In this document: in pieces, positions 1 through 8,621 of the stretch
How positions within the stretch are numbered: position 1 is the stretch's first letter
How the letters are laid out: each line of letters starts with the position of its first letter
NCBI RefSeq assembly: GCF_015142735.1
Contig: NZ_JACSPN010000015.1
Location: forward strand, 1 to 64,000
Source of the DNA: Oerskovia douganii
GTDB taxonomy: Bacteria > Actinomycetota > Actinomycetes > Actinomycetales > Cellulomonadaceae
Direction: 5' to 3'
DNA: 64,000 nucleotides
Translations under genes and position numbers: made by a program
The notes under the pieces: model-generated
The model's input: only the letters and a program-made list of their open reading frames with translations
Databases searched by the model: none
Told to the model about the DNA's origin: nothing

Positions 1-23
1 GGCGCGACCTTCGAGGTCGCGCC
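1..23. terminator. Hairpin at the window edge, probable terminator
   Basis: A perfect inverted repeat has arms GGCGCGACC and GGTCGCGCC around TTCGA. It lies just beyond the 3' end of the minus-strand gene that stops at 68, so it probably ends that transcript. It may also serve a gene outside the window. There is no T-tract, as is usual in high-GC actinobacteria. Confidence 0.55.
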
Positions 24-67
24 CGTCCTGTCGTGTGCCGGGGTCCGGCGCGGGGCGGGGCGTGCGC

Positions 68-412
68 TCAGCGCCGGCGCTGCTTGGAGTTCCAGTCGCG
101 CATGCGCTGGGGGTACCCCGTGAAGTTCACGTCGTAGACCGGGAGCTGGAGCTGCTCGGCCACCTTGCGCGCGGCCTTCGCGTCGGGGACCCGACGCCTG
201 GTCCACTCCCCCGTGGTCGCGATGAGCATGAGCGTCGTGGGGGTGTCGTTCGTCGGTGGCTCGATGTACGCCTCGACCCCGACGCGCGTGCGCGCGAAGT
301 CGGCGAGGTGCTCGAGGGTCGCACGGCGCTGGTCGGCCGTCGACGGGGCGCCCGCCGGGGCGCCGGCGCCGTTCGCGGGCTTGCGGGAGAAGAGCTGCGA
401 CAGCCTGGACAT
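68..412 (-). CDS. Small conserved hypothetical protein, 114 aa
   Basis: The frame encodes a soluble basic/acidic protein with no signal peptide or membrane segment. After a Ser/Ala/Gly-rich N-terminus (to about residue 30) comes a compact alpha/beta region containing IEPPTNDTPTTLMLIATTGE and a basic tail ending in NSKQRRR. I recognise the general pattern of a small actinobacterial protein of unknown function but cannot assign a role. It is divergent from lpdA across a 217-bp gap and is followed by a hairpin at 1-23. Third-position GC is high, as in genuine genes here. Confidence 0.7.
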   Translation of the reverse strand: MSRLSQLFSRKPANGAGAPAGAPSTADQRRATLEHLADFARTRVGVEAYIEPPTNDTPTTLMLIATTGEWTRRRVPDAKAARKVAEQLQLPVYDVNFTGYPQRMRDWNSKQRRR

Positions 413-629
413 GGAGGAAGGGTACTTGCTCCACCTGGTGCGTTCCTGGGATCGCCCCCGACTTCCGCCGTGCCTCGACGAGCGGCGGACCCGGCCGGGG
501 CGGGGCGTGCGGCTGTCTTGAGCATCACACGCCGTACCGTGCGTTCCGATTGGGGTACGGGTGACCGAAGTGCCAAGATGTCACGAGAACATTGCTCTCC
601 CTCTTTTCGTATGCCTTAAGGAGCTGCAC

Positions 630-2012
630 GTGGCCGAGACCGGCACACCTTTCGACGTCCTCGTCCTGGGCGGAGGCAGCGGCGGTTACGCCACGGCGCT
701 GCGTGCCGCCGAGCTCGGCCTGGACGTCGCTCTCGTCGAAGCACACAAGCTGGGCGGGACCTGCCTGCACAACGGCTGCATCCCCACGAAGGCTCTGCTG
801 CACGCGGCCGAGCTCGCCGACAACGCCCGCGAGGGCAGCGCGTACGGCGTGCTGAGCCAGCTGCAGGGCATCGACATGAACGGCGTGAACAAGTACAAGG
901 ACGGCGTCATCGCCGGGCTGTACAAGGGCCTCCAGGGCCTGATCAAGTCGCGCAAGATCACGGTCGTCGAGGGCCACGGCACGCTCGTCGCCGCGGACAC
1001 GGTCGAGGTCGCGGGCCAGCGCTACACGGGCAGGAACGTCGTGCTCGCCACGGGGTCCTACGCCCGCTCGCTGCCCGGCCTGGAGATCGGTGGCCGCGTC
1101 ATCACGTCCGACCAGGCGCTGACGCTGGACTACGTGCCCAAGACCGCGATCGTCCTGGGCGGCGGCGTGATCGGCGTCGAGTTCGCGAGCGTCTGGAAGT
1201 CGTTCGGCGCCGAGGTGCAGATCATCGAGGCCCTCCCGCACCTCGTCCCCAACGAGGACGAGTCGCTGTCGAAGGCGCTCGAGCGCGCGTTCCGCAAGCG
1301 CGGCATCGGCTTCACGCTGGGCGACCGCTTCTCGGGCGTCACCCAGGACGACTCGGGCGTGCACGTGACGCTCGAGTCCGGCAAGACGTTCGACGCCGAC
1401 CTGCTGCTGGTCGCCGTGGGCCGTGGCCCCCGCACCGCGGACCTCGGCTTCGAGGCCCAGGGCATCACCATGGACCGCGGCTTCGTGATCGTCGACGAGC
1501 GCCTCCACACGGGCGTCGGCAACATCTACGCCGCCGGCGACATCGTCCCCGGGCTCCAGCTCGCGCACCGCGGCTTCGCCCAGGGCATCTTCGTCGCCGA
1601 GCAGATCGCGGGCCTCGACCCGACGCCGATCGTCGAGTCGGGCATCCCCCGCGTGACGTACTGCGAGCCGGAGGTCGCGTCGGTCGGTCTGACCGAGGCC
1701 AAGGCCAAGGAGCTGCACGGCGCAGACGGCGTCGAGACGCTCGAGTACAACCTTGCCGGCAACGGCAAGAGCAAGATCCTCGGGACCACGGGCTTCGTCA
1801 AGCTCGTCCGCCAGAAGGACGGCCCCGTCGTCGGCGTGCACATGGTCGGCGCCCGCGTCGGCGAGCTCATCGGCGAAGGCCAGCTCATCGTGAACTGGGA
1901 GGCGTACCCCGAGGACGTCGCCGCCCTGGTCCACGCGCACCCCACGCAGAACGAGGCTCTCGGAGAGGCCCACCTGGCCCTCGCCGGCAAGCCGCTGCAC
2001 GCCCACAACTGA
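630..2012 (+). CDS. lpdA: Dihydrolipoyl dehydrogenase (E3)
   Basis: This is the FAD-dependent E3 subunit that re-oxidises dihydrolipoamide on 2-oxoacid dehydrogenase E2 proteins and reduces NAD+. The 460-residue product starts at GTG 630, eight bases after AAGGAG (618-623); the open frame reaches upstream to 561 but has no such site. Visible parts are the FAD dinucleotide fold ([19 protein letters not shown], from residue 12), the redox disulfide [13 protein letters not shown] with C45 and C50, a second Rossmann motif ([15 protein letters not shown]) for NAD, and the C-terminal HAHPTQNE interface motif with the catalytic His and Glu. sucB follows after 29 bp with its own GAAGGAG-like site, so the two are probably one operon. 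Confidence 0.97.
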   Translation: MAETGTPFDVLVLGGGSGGYATALRAAELGLDVALVEAHKLGGTCLHNGCIPTKALLHAAELADNAREGSAYGVLSQLQGIDMNGVNKYKDGVIAGLYKGLQGLIKSRKITVVEGHGTLVAADTVEVAGQRYTGRNVVLATGSYARSLPGLEIGGRVITSDQALTLDYVPKTAIVLGGGVIGVEFASVWKSFGAEVQIIEALPHLVPNEDESLSKALERAFRKRGIGFTLGDRFSGVTQDDSGVHVTLESGKTFDADLLLVAVGRGPRTADLGFEAQGITMDRGFVIVDERLHTGVGNIYAAGDIVPGLQLAHRGFAQGIFVAEQIAGLDPTPIVESGIPRVTYCEPEVASVGLTEAKAKELHGADGVETLEYNLAGNGKSKILGTTGFVKLVRQKDGPVVGVHMVGARVGELIGEGQLIVNWEAYPEDVAALVHAHPTQNEALGEAHLALAGKPLHAHN

Positions 2013-2041
2013 CCCAACGATCGAAGGAGACCCGAGAGGTC

Positions 2042-3874
2042 ATGTCTGACAACGTGCAGATGCCCGCACTGGGCGAGTCCGTCACCGAGGGAACCGTCAC
2101 CCGCTGGCTCAAGGCCGTCGGTGAGAGCGTCGAGATCGACGAGCCCCTGCTCGAGGTCTCGACCGACAAGGTCGACACCGAGATCCCGTCGCCGTTCGCC
2201 GGCGTGCTCGAGCAGATCCTCGTCCAGGAGGACGAGACCGTCGAGGTCGGCACCGACCTCGCCGTGATCGGGTCCGGCTCCGGCTCGGCCGCGCCTGCCG
2301 CAGAGGCCCCGGCCGCCGAGCCTGCGCCCGCTCAGGAGGCTCCGGCCGCCGAGCCGGCACCGGCTCAGGAGGCACCGGCTCAGGAGGCACCGGCTCAGGA
2401 GGCACCGGCTCAGGAGGCACCGGCTCAGGAGGCACCCGCCGCCGAGGCCGCCCCCGCTGCCGAGGCGCCCGCCGCCTCGGGCGGCGAGGAGATCAAGCTC
2501 CCCGCGCTGGGCGAGTCCGTCACCGAGGGAACCGTCACCCGCTGGCTCAAGGCCGTCGGCGAGACCGTCGAGGTCGACGAGCCCCTGCTCGAGGTCTCGA
2601 CCGACAAGGTCGACACCGAGGTCCCCTCCCCCGTGGCGGGCACCGTCCAGCAGATCCTGGTCCAGGAGGACGAGACCGTCGAGGTCGGCACCGTCCTCGC
2701 GATCGTCGGCTCGGGTGCGGCGGCCCCGGCCGCCGCAGCACCGGCACCGGCCCCCGAGGCGGCCCCCGCTCCGGCACCGGCACCCGCTTCGGCACCTGCA
2801 CCGGCACCTGCACCGGCACCCGCCGAGAAGGCTCCCGAGGCCGCCCCGGCTCCCGCCGCGGCTCCGGCTCCGGCTCCGGCCGCCGAGGCTCCCGCCGCTC
2901 CCGCGGCCCCGGCCTCGCGCGCCACGTCGGGCTCGACCGGCGGCTCGTACCTGACCCCGCTCGTGCGCAAGCTCGCGGCGGAGAAGGGTGTCGACGTCTC
3001 GACCCTCACGGGCACGGGCGTCGGCGGCCGCATCCGCAAGGAGGACGTCCTCGAGGCGGCCGCCAAGGCGGAGGCTGCCAAGGCTGCTCCCGCACCCGCT
3101 GCCGCTGCGCCGTCGGGCTCCGCGCCCAAGTCCCCCAGCGTCCCGGCCGTGTCGCCCCTGCGCGGGACGACCGAGAAGATGTCGCGCCTGCGCAAGCTCG
3201 TCGCGACGCGCATGGTCGAGGCCCTGCAGACGCAGGCACAGCTCACCACGGTGGTCGAGGTCGACGTGACCAAGGTCGCCAAGCTGCGTGCCAGGGCCAA
3301 GAACGACTTCAAGGCTCGCGAGGGCGCCAACCTCACGTTCCTGCCGTTCTTCACGCTCGCCGCGGTCGAGGCCCTCAAGGCCTTCCCGAAGATCAACGCG
3401 AGCATCGAGGGCGACTCGGTCGTCTACCACCCGCAGGAGAACGTCGGCATCGCGGTCGACACCGAGCGCGGCCTGGTCGTGCCGGTCATCAAGGACGCCG
3501 GTGACCTCAACCTCGCCGGTCTCGCCCGCAAGATCGCGGACCTCGCGGGTCGGACCCGCATCAACAAGGTCGCACCGGACGAGCTGGGTGGCGCGACGTT
3601 CACGATCACGAACACCGGTTCCGGTGGCGCGCTGATCGACACGCCGATCGTCCCGGGCGGCCAGGTCGCGATCCTGGGCACGGGCACGATCGTCAAGCGC
3701 CCGGTCGTCGTGACCGACGCGGACGGCAACGAGTCGATCGCGATCCGGTCGATGAGCTACATCTTCCTGTCGTACGACCACCGCCTGGTCGACGGCGCGG
3801 ATGCAGCCCGCTTCCTGGGTGCGATCAAGAACCGCATCGAGGAGGGCGCCTTCGAGTCCGAGGTCGGTCTCTGA
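2042..3874 (+). CDS. sucB: Dihydrolipoamide acyltransferase (E2), 2-oxoglutarate dehydrogenase type
   Basis: The E2 core carries acyl groups on lipoyl-lysine and transfers them to CoA. The 610-residue protein has two lipoyl domains (residues 1-77 and about 150-225) with lipoylated lysines in STDKVDTE at K43 and K189. Long Ala/Pro/Glu linkers follow, then a peripheral subunit-binding domain (about 300-340, [20 protein letters not shown]) and the catalytic domain ending in [15 protein letters not shown] with H580 and D584. Actinobacterial proteins of this architecture are annotated as SucB; the acyl specificity (succinyl, acetyl or branched chain) cannot be read from sequence alone. Linker 1 contains five perfect 15-bp repeats. 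It lies directly behind lpdA; the genes that attach its cofactor (lipB, lipA) are 8-11 kb downstream. Confidence 0.93.
   Translation: MSDNVQMPALGESVTEGTVTRWLKAVGESVEIDEPLLEVSTDKVDTEIPSPFAGVLEQILVQEDETVEVGTDLAVIGSGSGSAAPAAEAPAAEPAPAQEAPAAEPAPAQEAPAQEAPAQEAPAQEAPAQEAPAAEAAPAAEAPAASGGEEIKLPALGESVTEGTVTRWLKAVGETVEVDEPLLEVSTDKVDTEVPSPVAGTVQQILVQEDETVEVGTVLAIVGSGAAAPAAAAPAPAPEAAPAPAPAPASAPAPAPAPAPAEKAPEAAPAPAAAPAPAPAAEAPAAPAAPASRATSGSTGGSYLTPLVRKLAAEKGVDVSTLTGTGVGGRIRKEDVLEAAAKAEAAKAAPAPAAAAPSGSAPKSPSVPAVSPLRGTTEKMSRLRKLVATRMVEALQTQAQLTTVVEVDVTKVAKLRARAKNDFKAREGANLTFLPFFTLAAVEALKAFPKINASIEGDSVVYHPQENVGIAVDTERGLVVPVIKDAGDLNLAGLARKIADLAGRTRINKVAPDELGGATFTITNTGSGGALIDTPIVPGGQVAILGTGTIVKRPVVVTDADGNESIAIRSMSYIFLSYDHRLVDGADAARFLGAIKNRIEEGAFESEVGL
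2356..2430 (+). repeat. Five perfect 15-bp tandem repeats in the sucB linker
   Basis: GGCACCGGCTCAGGA is repeated head to tail at 2356, 2371, 2386, 2401 and 2416 without a single mismatch. The unit is in frame and encodes the pentapeptide A-P-A-Q-E, lengthening the flexible linker between the two lipoyl domains. The lack of synonymous differences suggests recent expansion by slippage. Confidence 0.95.
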
Positions 3875-3904
3875 CCCTCGGAGCCCGCTGAGCCCCACCA
3901 CGCC

Positions 3905-3940
3905 GCAGGCCCCTCGACCCGTCCGGGTCGGGGGGCCTGC
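3905..3940 (+). terminator. Rho-independent-like terminator after sucB
   Basis: Arms of 16 bases (GCAGGCCCCTCGACCC and GGGTCGGGGGGCCTGC) pair around GTCC with one G-U wobble, 30 bp after the sucB stop. There is no downstream T run. It likely ends the lpdA-sucB transcript. Confidence 0.75.
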
Positions 3941-4027
3941 AGCGTCCGCGGGCTCACGATCCGCCGGTCGCGGGCGACGTGCGGCACGGGTGGCGCACGT
4001 AGCGCGTCGGAGCCGTACCGTGGTCGC

Positions 4028-4918
4028 ATGGACATCGTCGTGGCCGGGTCGCACGGTCTCATCGGTACGGAGCTCCTCGAACGGCTGCGCGAGCGCGGCG
4101 ACACGGTACGTCGCCTGGTGCGCCGCCCTCCCCAGGCAGCGCACGAGATCTTCTGGGACCCGGACGAGGACGCCCTGGACCCCCGCGCGCTCGAGGGCGC
4201 GGACGCCGTGGTCAACTTCGCGGGCGCGGGCGTCGGCGACCACCGGTGGACGACCGAGTACAAGCGCACCATCCTCGAGTCCCGCACACGCACGACCGGC
4301 CTGATCGCCCGGACGCTCGCCCACCTCGACGCTCCCCCTCCCGTCCTCCTCCAGGGCACCGCGGTCGGCTACTACGGCGACCGGGGCGCCGAGGTGCTCA
4401 CCGAGACCTCGGGGCCGGGCACGGGCTTCCTGGCGCGCGTCGTGACCGAGTGGGAGGCCGCGACGCGCCCTGCGCAGGACGCGGGGGTGCGGGTCGCTCA
4501 CCTGCGCACGGGCATCGTCATGGCGCCCGACGGCGGCGCGCTCGGCCGCATGCTGCCCCTCCTGCGGTGGGGCGTGGGAGGGAGGCTCGGCAGCGGTCGG
4601 CAGTACTGGAGCTGGATCACGCTGCGCGACCACGTCTCGGCCGTGCTGCACCTGCTCGGGTCCGACGTGCACGGCCCGGTGAACCTCACGGGGCCTGAGC
4701 CGGCGACGAACGCCGAGGTCACCCGTGCGCTCGCCGAGGCCCTGCACCGGCCGGCGGCGCTGGCCGTCCCGTCGGTCGCGCTCAAGGTCGCGCTCGGGGA
4801 GTTCGCGTCCGACGTCCTGGGGTCGCAGCGGGCGCTGCCGCGGGTCCTGGAGGCGAGCGGCTTCACGTTCGAGCACCCCGACCTGGCGTCCGCCGCCGAG
4901 TGGGTCGTCTCGGGGTGA
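4028..4918 (+). CDS. TIGR01777-type NAD-dependent epimerase/dehydratase (YfcH/SulA-like)
   Basis: This 296-residue extended SDR protein starts with a nucleotide-binding fold, MDIVVAGSHGLIGTELLERL, which carries the G-x-x-G-x-x-G-like motif. The family hallmarks VVNFAGAGVGDHRW, a substrate-side TAVGYYG (the Y-Y-G motif of TIGR01777) and QYWSWITLRDHV are all visible. A DUF1731-like C-terminal segment (LGEFASDVLGSQRALPRVLE) closes the protein. The family is widespread beside lipoate and cell-division genes in actinobacteria, but its substrate is unknown. It is separated from sucB by a terminator and 153 bp, so it probably has its own promoter. Confidence 0.88.
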   Translation: MDIVVAGSHGLIGTELLERLRERGDTVRRLVRRPPQAAHEIFWDPDEDALDPRALEGADAVVNFAGAGVGDHRWTTEYKRTILESRTRTTGLIARTLAHLDAPPPVLLQGTAVGYYGDRGAEVLTETSGPGTGFLARVVTEWEAATRPAQDAGVRVAHLRTGIVMAPDGGALGRMLPLLRWGVGGRLGSGRQYWSWITLRDHVSAVLHLLGSDVHGPVNLTGPEPATNAEVTRALAEALHRPAALAVPSVALKVALGEFASDVLGSQRALPRVLEASGFTFEHPDLASAAEWVVSG

Positions 4919-4937
4919 GCTCGCCCCACCCCTCGCC

Positions 4938-6554
4938 TCACCCCACCTCGCTCACCCGCCAGCCGGCGTCGGTCCACCGCAGGGTCAGGAGAGCCCTGGA
5001 GGGCGTGGCCTCGGGCACCGTCGTCCGCGTGCCGTCGGCCGCCCGCTGGGTGTGCTCGGACACGGAGTAGGTCACCTCGACCTGCACCTCGTCCCCCAGG
5101 CGCGGGCCGAGGTCGCCGCCCGGCCCCGGGGACCGCTCGCCCCCGGCGCCCGCGTCCGTCACCCGGTCGACGACCCGCGCCTCGTCGACCGAGGCGACGG
5201 CCCCTTCGATGACGACCCCCGACGTCGCGATGCGGTCGAGGAGCGTGGCGTCGGCCGCCGCGGCGGGCGAGCCGGGCACCAGGACCTCGTCCGGCGAGCC
5301 GCCTCCCGCGAGGAGCGCGACACGGCGCTCGGTGAGGTCGGCGGCAGCCGCGGCCGGGTCCTCACCGCGCAGGGTCGCGTCGCCCGGTGAGCCGGCGGGC
5401 GCTCCCTCGACGGCCGGCGCCCCCGAGGCCCCCGGCCGCGCTCCCTGCTGGCCCACGAGGTGCGAGCGCACGACCAGCCCTCCCGCGACGAGCAGCGCGC
5501 AGGTCAGCAGGACGAGGCCTGCGACCAGACCGGGGTGCAGGTCGGCGCCCGCGCCCACGCTCCGTCGTCGGGCACCACGCGCGGGACGCACGGGCACGCC
5601 CGACCGTGATCCGGTGCGCCGGCGAGCCGTGCGGTCTCCTCCCCCGGGACCCCGGCGCGCAGGGACCGCGGGGACGTCCCCGGCCCGCTCCTGCCCCGCT
5701 GGACGCCGGCCCGCACGAGCCGCACCCTGCCGGGCGGCGACGGCGGCCGCCGCGAGGCGGGCTGGGTCCGGCACCGTGATCGGGGTCGGAGGGGCCGCCT
5801 CGTAGCAGGCCGCTGCGAAGGTCCCGACCTCGGGTCTCGTGCGGGCGTCGGACCGGCGGGCGGCGGCGAGCTCGGCGTGCAGCGCAGCGAGGCCCGCGTC
5901 GGGCGGGCTGGCCCCGACCACGCCCGCAGCGGCCGCGGTGTCCGGCGGCGGGAGGACACCGGCGGCGAGCTCCGCGAGCGTCCGCACGTCCTCGGGCGCA
6001 GGCAGGGCGCACAGGTCCAGCGGCAGCCGGAGCACGGGCCGCCCGCCGCCGTCGACCAGGACGTCCGCCACGTCCACCCCGCCGTACGAGAGCCCCGACC
6101 CGTGCAGCACCGCCAGCGCCTGCGCGAGAGGGACGAGCAGCGTCACGGCCTCGCCCGCCTCGAGCGGCCCCCGACAGCCCAGCAGGAGCTCCAGGGCCCC
6201 ACCCGGGGGGCGCCGCGAGACGAGCGCGAGGTGCTCGGCGTCCGCCTCCACGATCTCCTCGACGACCGCCAGGTGCTCGTGGTCGAGCCGCCGCAGCGCG
6301 TCGAGCCGTTCGACGAGCCGCGCCCGTGCCGCAGGTCCGGCCGGCACCGGGACCAGCCCGACGTCCAGGTACCGGCCCGCACCGTCGACCACGACCCAGC
6401 GCCGGACCCCGGCCGGGCCGTCCCGCTCGTCCGGCTCGACGACGAGCCACCCCCGACGTGCCAGGAGGTCGGAGACGACGGGCGGTGGCGCCGACGGGTC
6501 GGTCGCACCCCGACCGTCCGAGCGGGAGGACCGGGACGCGCGAACGCTCGACAT
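4938..6554 (-). CDS. Membrane-anchored kinase-like protein, probable pseudokinase
   Basis: The 538-residue protein has an N-terminal region resembling a Ser/Thr kinase fold (residues 30-230). The segment where a kinase would carry the HRD catalytic loop reads HGSGLSYGGVDVADVLVD, so the catalytic Asp is absent. The DFG position reads GRPVLRLPLD. A low-complexity Arg/Gly/Pro linker and one membrane helix (LVAGLVLLTCALLVAGGLVV, about residue 345) follow. The outer part is an alpha/beta domain ending in RWTDAGWRVSEV, like mycobacterial-type lumazine-binding or DUF4878-like exterior folds. This suggests a signalling scaffold, with the kinase-like domain inside and a ligand or cargo domain outside. 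The protein is convergent with the epimerase gene. Function is unknown. Confidence 0.75.
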   Translation of the reverse strand: MSSVRASRSSRSDGRGATDPSAPPPVVSDLLARRGWLVVEPDERDGPAGVRRWVVVDGAGRYLDVGLVPVPAGPAARARLVERLDALRRLDHEHLAVVEEIVEADAEHLALVSRRPPGGALELLLGCRGPLEAGEAVTLLVPLAQALAVLHGSGLSYGGVDVADVLVDGGGRPVLRLPLDLCALPAPEDVRTLAELAAGVLPPPDTAAAAGVVGASPPDAGLAALHAELAAARRSDARTRPEVGTFAAACYEAAPPTPITVPDPARLAAAAVAARQGAARAGRRPAGQERAGDVPAVPARRGPGGGDRTARRRTGSRSGVPVRPARGARRRSVGAGADLHPGLVAGLVLLTCALLVAGGLVVRSHLVGQQGARPGASGAPAVEGAPAGSPGDATLRGEDPAAAAADLTERRVALLAGGGSPDEVLVPGSPAAAADATLLDRIATSGVVIEGAVASVDEARVVDRVTDAGAGGERSPGPGGDLGPRLGDEVQVEVTYSVSEHTQRAADGTRTTVPEATPSRALLTLRWTDAGWRVSEVG

Positions 6555-6645
6555 GGCCCCATCTCAGCAGAGCGCGCACCGTGCCGACGGGTTGTCCACA
6601 GGACCGCCCGTGGTGCGGCGCCGCACGTCCGGCGCCGCCCGCTGC

Positions 6646-7698
6646 TCAGACGTCGAGCCGTCGCCCGCTGCGCGCGCTCTCGCGGGCCACGTCCAGCACG
6701 TGCGCGGTCCGCACCGCGTCGGCCGGGTCGACGGGCACGGGTCCGCCGTCCAGCCACTCGGCCACCGCGCGGTAGAAGTCGGCATGGCCCCCCGGCGCGC
6801 GGGGCACCGGGTGCCGGTCCCGCCCTCGCGTGACCCACCCCTCGGTTCCGTCCGGGGCCGCGTCGTCGAACACCTCGAACGGCGAGGCGTCGTTCTCGAA
6901 CGTCGTCACGACGTAGGCGCCGGCGTCTCCCAGCACGCGGGTGCGCGGTCCCGGGGCCCCCACGACCGAGGCCGCCCAGAGCCGGCTGACCACCTCGTGC
7001 CCGTCCGACGGCGCATGGTGCAGCGTCAGGAACACGTCGTCCTCGGTCGGGGTCGTCAGGGCACGCAGCTCGGCATAGACCGACCGGACGGGTCCGAACA
7101 GCTGGGTGGCCGAGTCCACGAGGTGGGGACCCAGGTCGAGCAGCAGCCCACCCCCGACGGGGTCGTTCTCCTTCCAGCGCTGCTGCGGCACGGGACGCCA
7201 CCGCTCCCAGCGCCGCTCGAACGTGTGCACGCGCCCCAGCTCGCCCGACGCGAGCACCGACCGCAGCGTGAGCTGCTCGGGGTCCCAGCGGCGGTTCTGG
7301 AACACCGTGAACGGCGTCCCCGCGGCGGCCGCCGTCGCCACGACGTCCGCGGCCTGCGCGCCGTCGAGAGCGATGGGCTTGTCCAGCACGAACGGGACGC
7401 CCGCGGCCGCGACCTGCGCCGCGTGCTCGGCGTGCAGCGCGGAGGGGCTCGCGACCACCACCACGTCGTAGGCCGCGTGGTCCCCGAGCAGACCCGCGAG
7501 GTCCTCGTGCAGCCGCACCCCCGGCCAGTCCTCCTCCGCCGCGGCGCGACGCTCGGGGTTCCTGGCCACGACCGCCGTCACCACGAGGCCGGCCTCGCGG
7601 GCCAGGCGCGCGTGGATGCCCCGGCCCGCCCCGCCGTACCCGACCAGCCCGACCCGCGCCGTGCCGGGATTGCGCTCCTGCCCAGTGGTTCCACTCAT
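6646..7698 (-). CDS. Gfo/Idh/MocA-family NAD(P)-dependent oxidoreductase
   Basis: The 350-residue product has an N-terminal Rossmann fold (RVGLVGYGGAGRGIHARLA), the family's VVASPSALHAEHA and FVLDKPIALD motifs (the latter with the catalytic-site E/D-K-P), and a C-terminal alpha/beta substrate domain containing GGGLLLDLGPHLVD with the conserved D-x-x-x-H. Members oxidise sugars or inositols. The substrate here is not predictable. I chose ATG 7698 because the fold begins 14 residues later; the open frame extends 28 residues upstream without family similarity. It lies upstream of the pseudokinase gene on the same strand with a 91-bp gap and diverges from the nuclease gene at 7812. Confidence 0.9.
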   Translation of the reverse strand: MSGTTGQERNPGTARVGLVGYGGAGRGIHARLAREAGLVVTAVVARNPERRAAAEEDWPGVRLHEDLAGLLGDHAAYDVVVVASPSALHAEHAAQVAAAGVPFVLDKPIALDGAQAADVVATAAAAGTPFTVFQNRRWDPEQLTLRSVLASGELGRVHTFERRWERWRPVPQQRWKENDPVGGGLLLDLGPHLVDSATQLFGPVRSVYAELRALTTPTEDDVFLTLHHAPSDGHEVVSRLWAASVVGAPGPRTRVLGDAGAYVVTTFENDASPFEVFDDAAPDGTEGWVTRGRDRHPVPRAPGGHADFYRAVAEWLDGGPVPVDPADAVRTAHVLDVARESARSGRRLDV

Positions 7699-7811
7699 GG
7701 CGACCAATCTAGCCGCCGTCCCGGAGCACTCCGGAAGGCTGGCAGAATGTACGAATCCTCCTGGAACTGTCGTTCTCGGCATGTGTCCGAGTTCGGGAAG
7801 GTCGTCGTCCC

Positions 7812-8540
7812 TTGAGCACCCAGAGCACGAGCTCGAAGAGCAGAAGGAGTGCGCGCCTGCGCCGCGCCCTCCGCACCATCCTCATCGCCCTGGCGCTGGG
7901 GATCGTCATCGCCAACGCGGTGAGCCAACCCACGATCGAGGCCAACGAGGCACCGGCGACCGGGACGGCCCTCGCGGCCCTCGAGACGCTCGAGGTCAAG
8001 GGCGTCGCCGCCTCGACCGGCTACGAGCGGGAGAACTTCGGGTCAGCCTGGGCCGACGTCGACGGCAACGGGTGCGACACCCGCAACGACATCCTGGCCC
8101 GCGACCTCACGGACCTCACGTACTCGACCCGGGACAAGGCCTGCGAGGTGCGCACCGGCACGTTCGCCGACCCGTACACGGGCGAGACCATCAGCTTCGT
8201 GCGCGGCAACAAGACCAGCTCGGCCGTCCAGATCGACCACGTGATCCCGCTCATGGACGCCTGGCGCAAGGGCGCCCAGTCGTGGGACGACGAGACCCGG
8301 CTGCGCTTCGCGAACGACCCCCTCAACCTCCTCGCCTCCGACGGGTCCGCCAACCAGTCCAAGGGCGCGCGCGACGCGTCGGCCTGGCTGCCGCCCAACC
8401 ACGCGTTCCGGTGCACCTACATCGCGCGGCAGGTCGCCGTGAAGGCCGAGTACGAGCTGTGGGTCACGCCGTCCGAGCACGAGGCGATGGCCACCGTCCT
8501 CGACCGCTGCCCGTCAGAGCCGCTGCCCGTCGTCCCCTGA
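7812..8540 (+). CDS. Secreted HNH-family nuclease (DUF1524-like)
   Basis: Starting at TTG 7812, the 242-residue protein has a basic N-terminus and a hydrophobic segment (TILIALALGIVIANAV, about residues 23-38), read as a signal peptide or anchor. The rest matches the DUF1524/HNH nuclease pattern: VDGNGCDTRNDIL, the catalytic QIDHVIPLMDAW with D-H, then FANDPLNLL and NQSKGARDASAWLPP, which complete the beta-beta-alpha metal site. Four cysteines suggest disulfides outside the cell. Such proteins are common in actinobacteria and are thought to degrade extracellular DNA. The gene is monocistronic and convergent with the MMPL gene, with hairpins between. Confidence 0.88.
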   Translation: MSTQSTSSKSRRSARLRRALRTILIALALGIVIANAVSQPTIEANEAPATGTALAALETLEVKGVAASTGYERENFGSAWADVDGNGCDTRNDILARDLTDLTYSTRDKACEVRTGTFADPYTGETISFVRGNKTSSAVQIDHVIPLMDAWRKGAQSWDDETRLRFANDPLNLLASDGSANQSKGARDASAWLPPNHAFRCTYIARQVAVKAEYELWVTPSEHEAMATVLDRCPSEPLPVVP

Positions 8541-8581
8541 CGGCGCGGGTCCCGGGCCACCGGGGTGCGAGTCCCGGGCGA

Positions 8582-8601
8582 GCCGCCTGACGCGAGGCGG
8601 C
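8582..8601. terminator. Hairpin between convergent nuclease and MMPL genes
   Basis: The arms GCCGCCT and AGGCGGC enclose GACGCG. A second, stronger hairpin (11-bp arms GGGTGCGCTGC and GCAGCGCACCC, 3-base loop) lies at 8625-8649, just inside the 3' end of the MMPL gene. Together they plausibly terminate both converging transcripts. Confidence 0.5.
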
Positions 8602-8621
8602 CCGCCCGGGCCCGCGGCTTC

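Noticed and set aside
1526-4876. 1116-codon open frame on the minus strand over lpdA, sucB and the epimerase
   Set aside because: It is the antisense of well-identified genes; its product is Arg/Gly/Asp-rich low complexity with no domain, an effect of very high GC.
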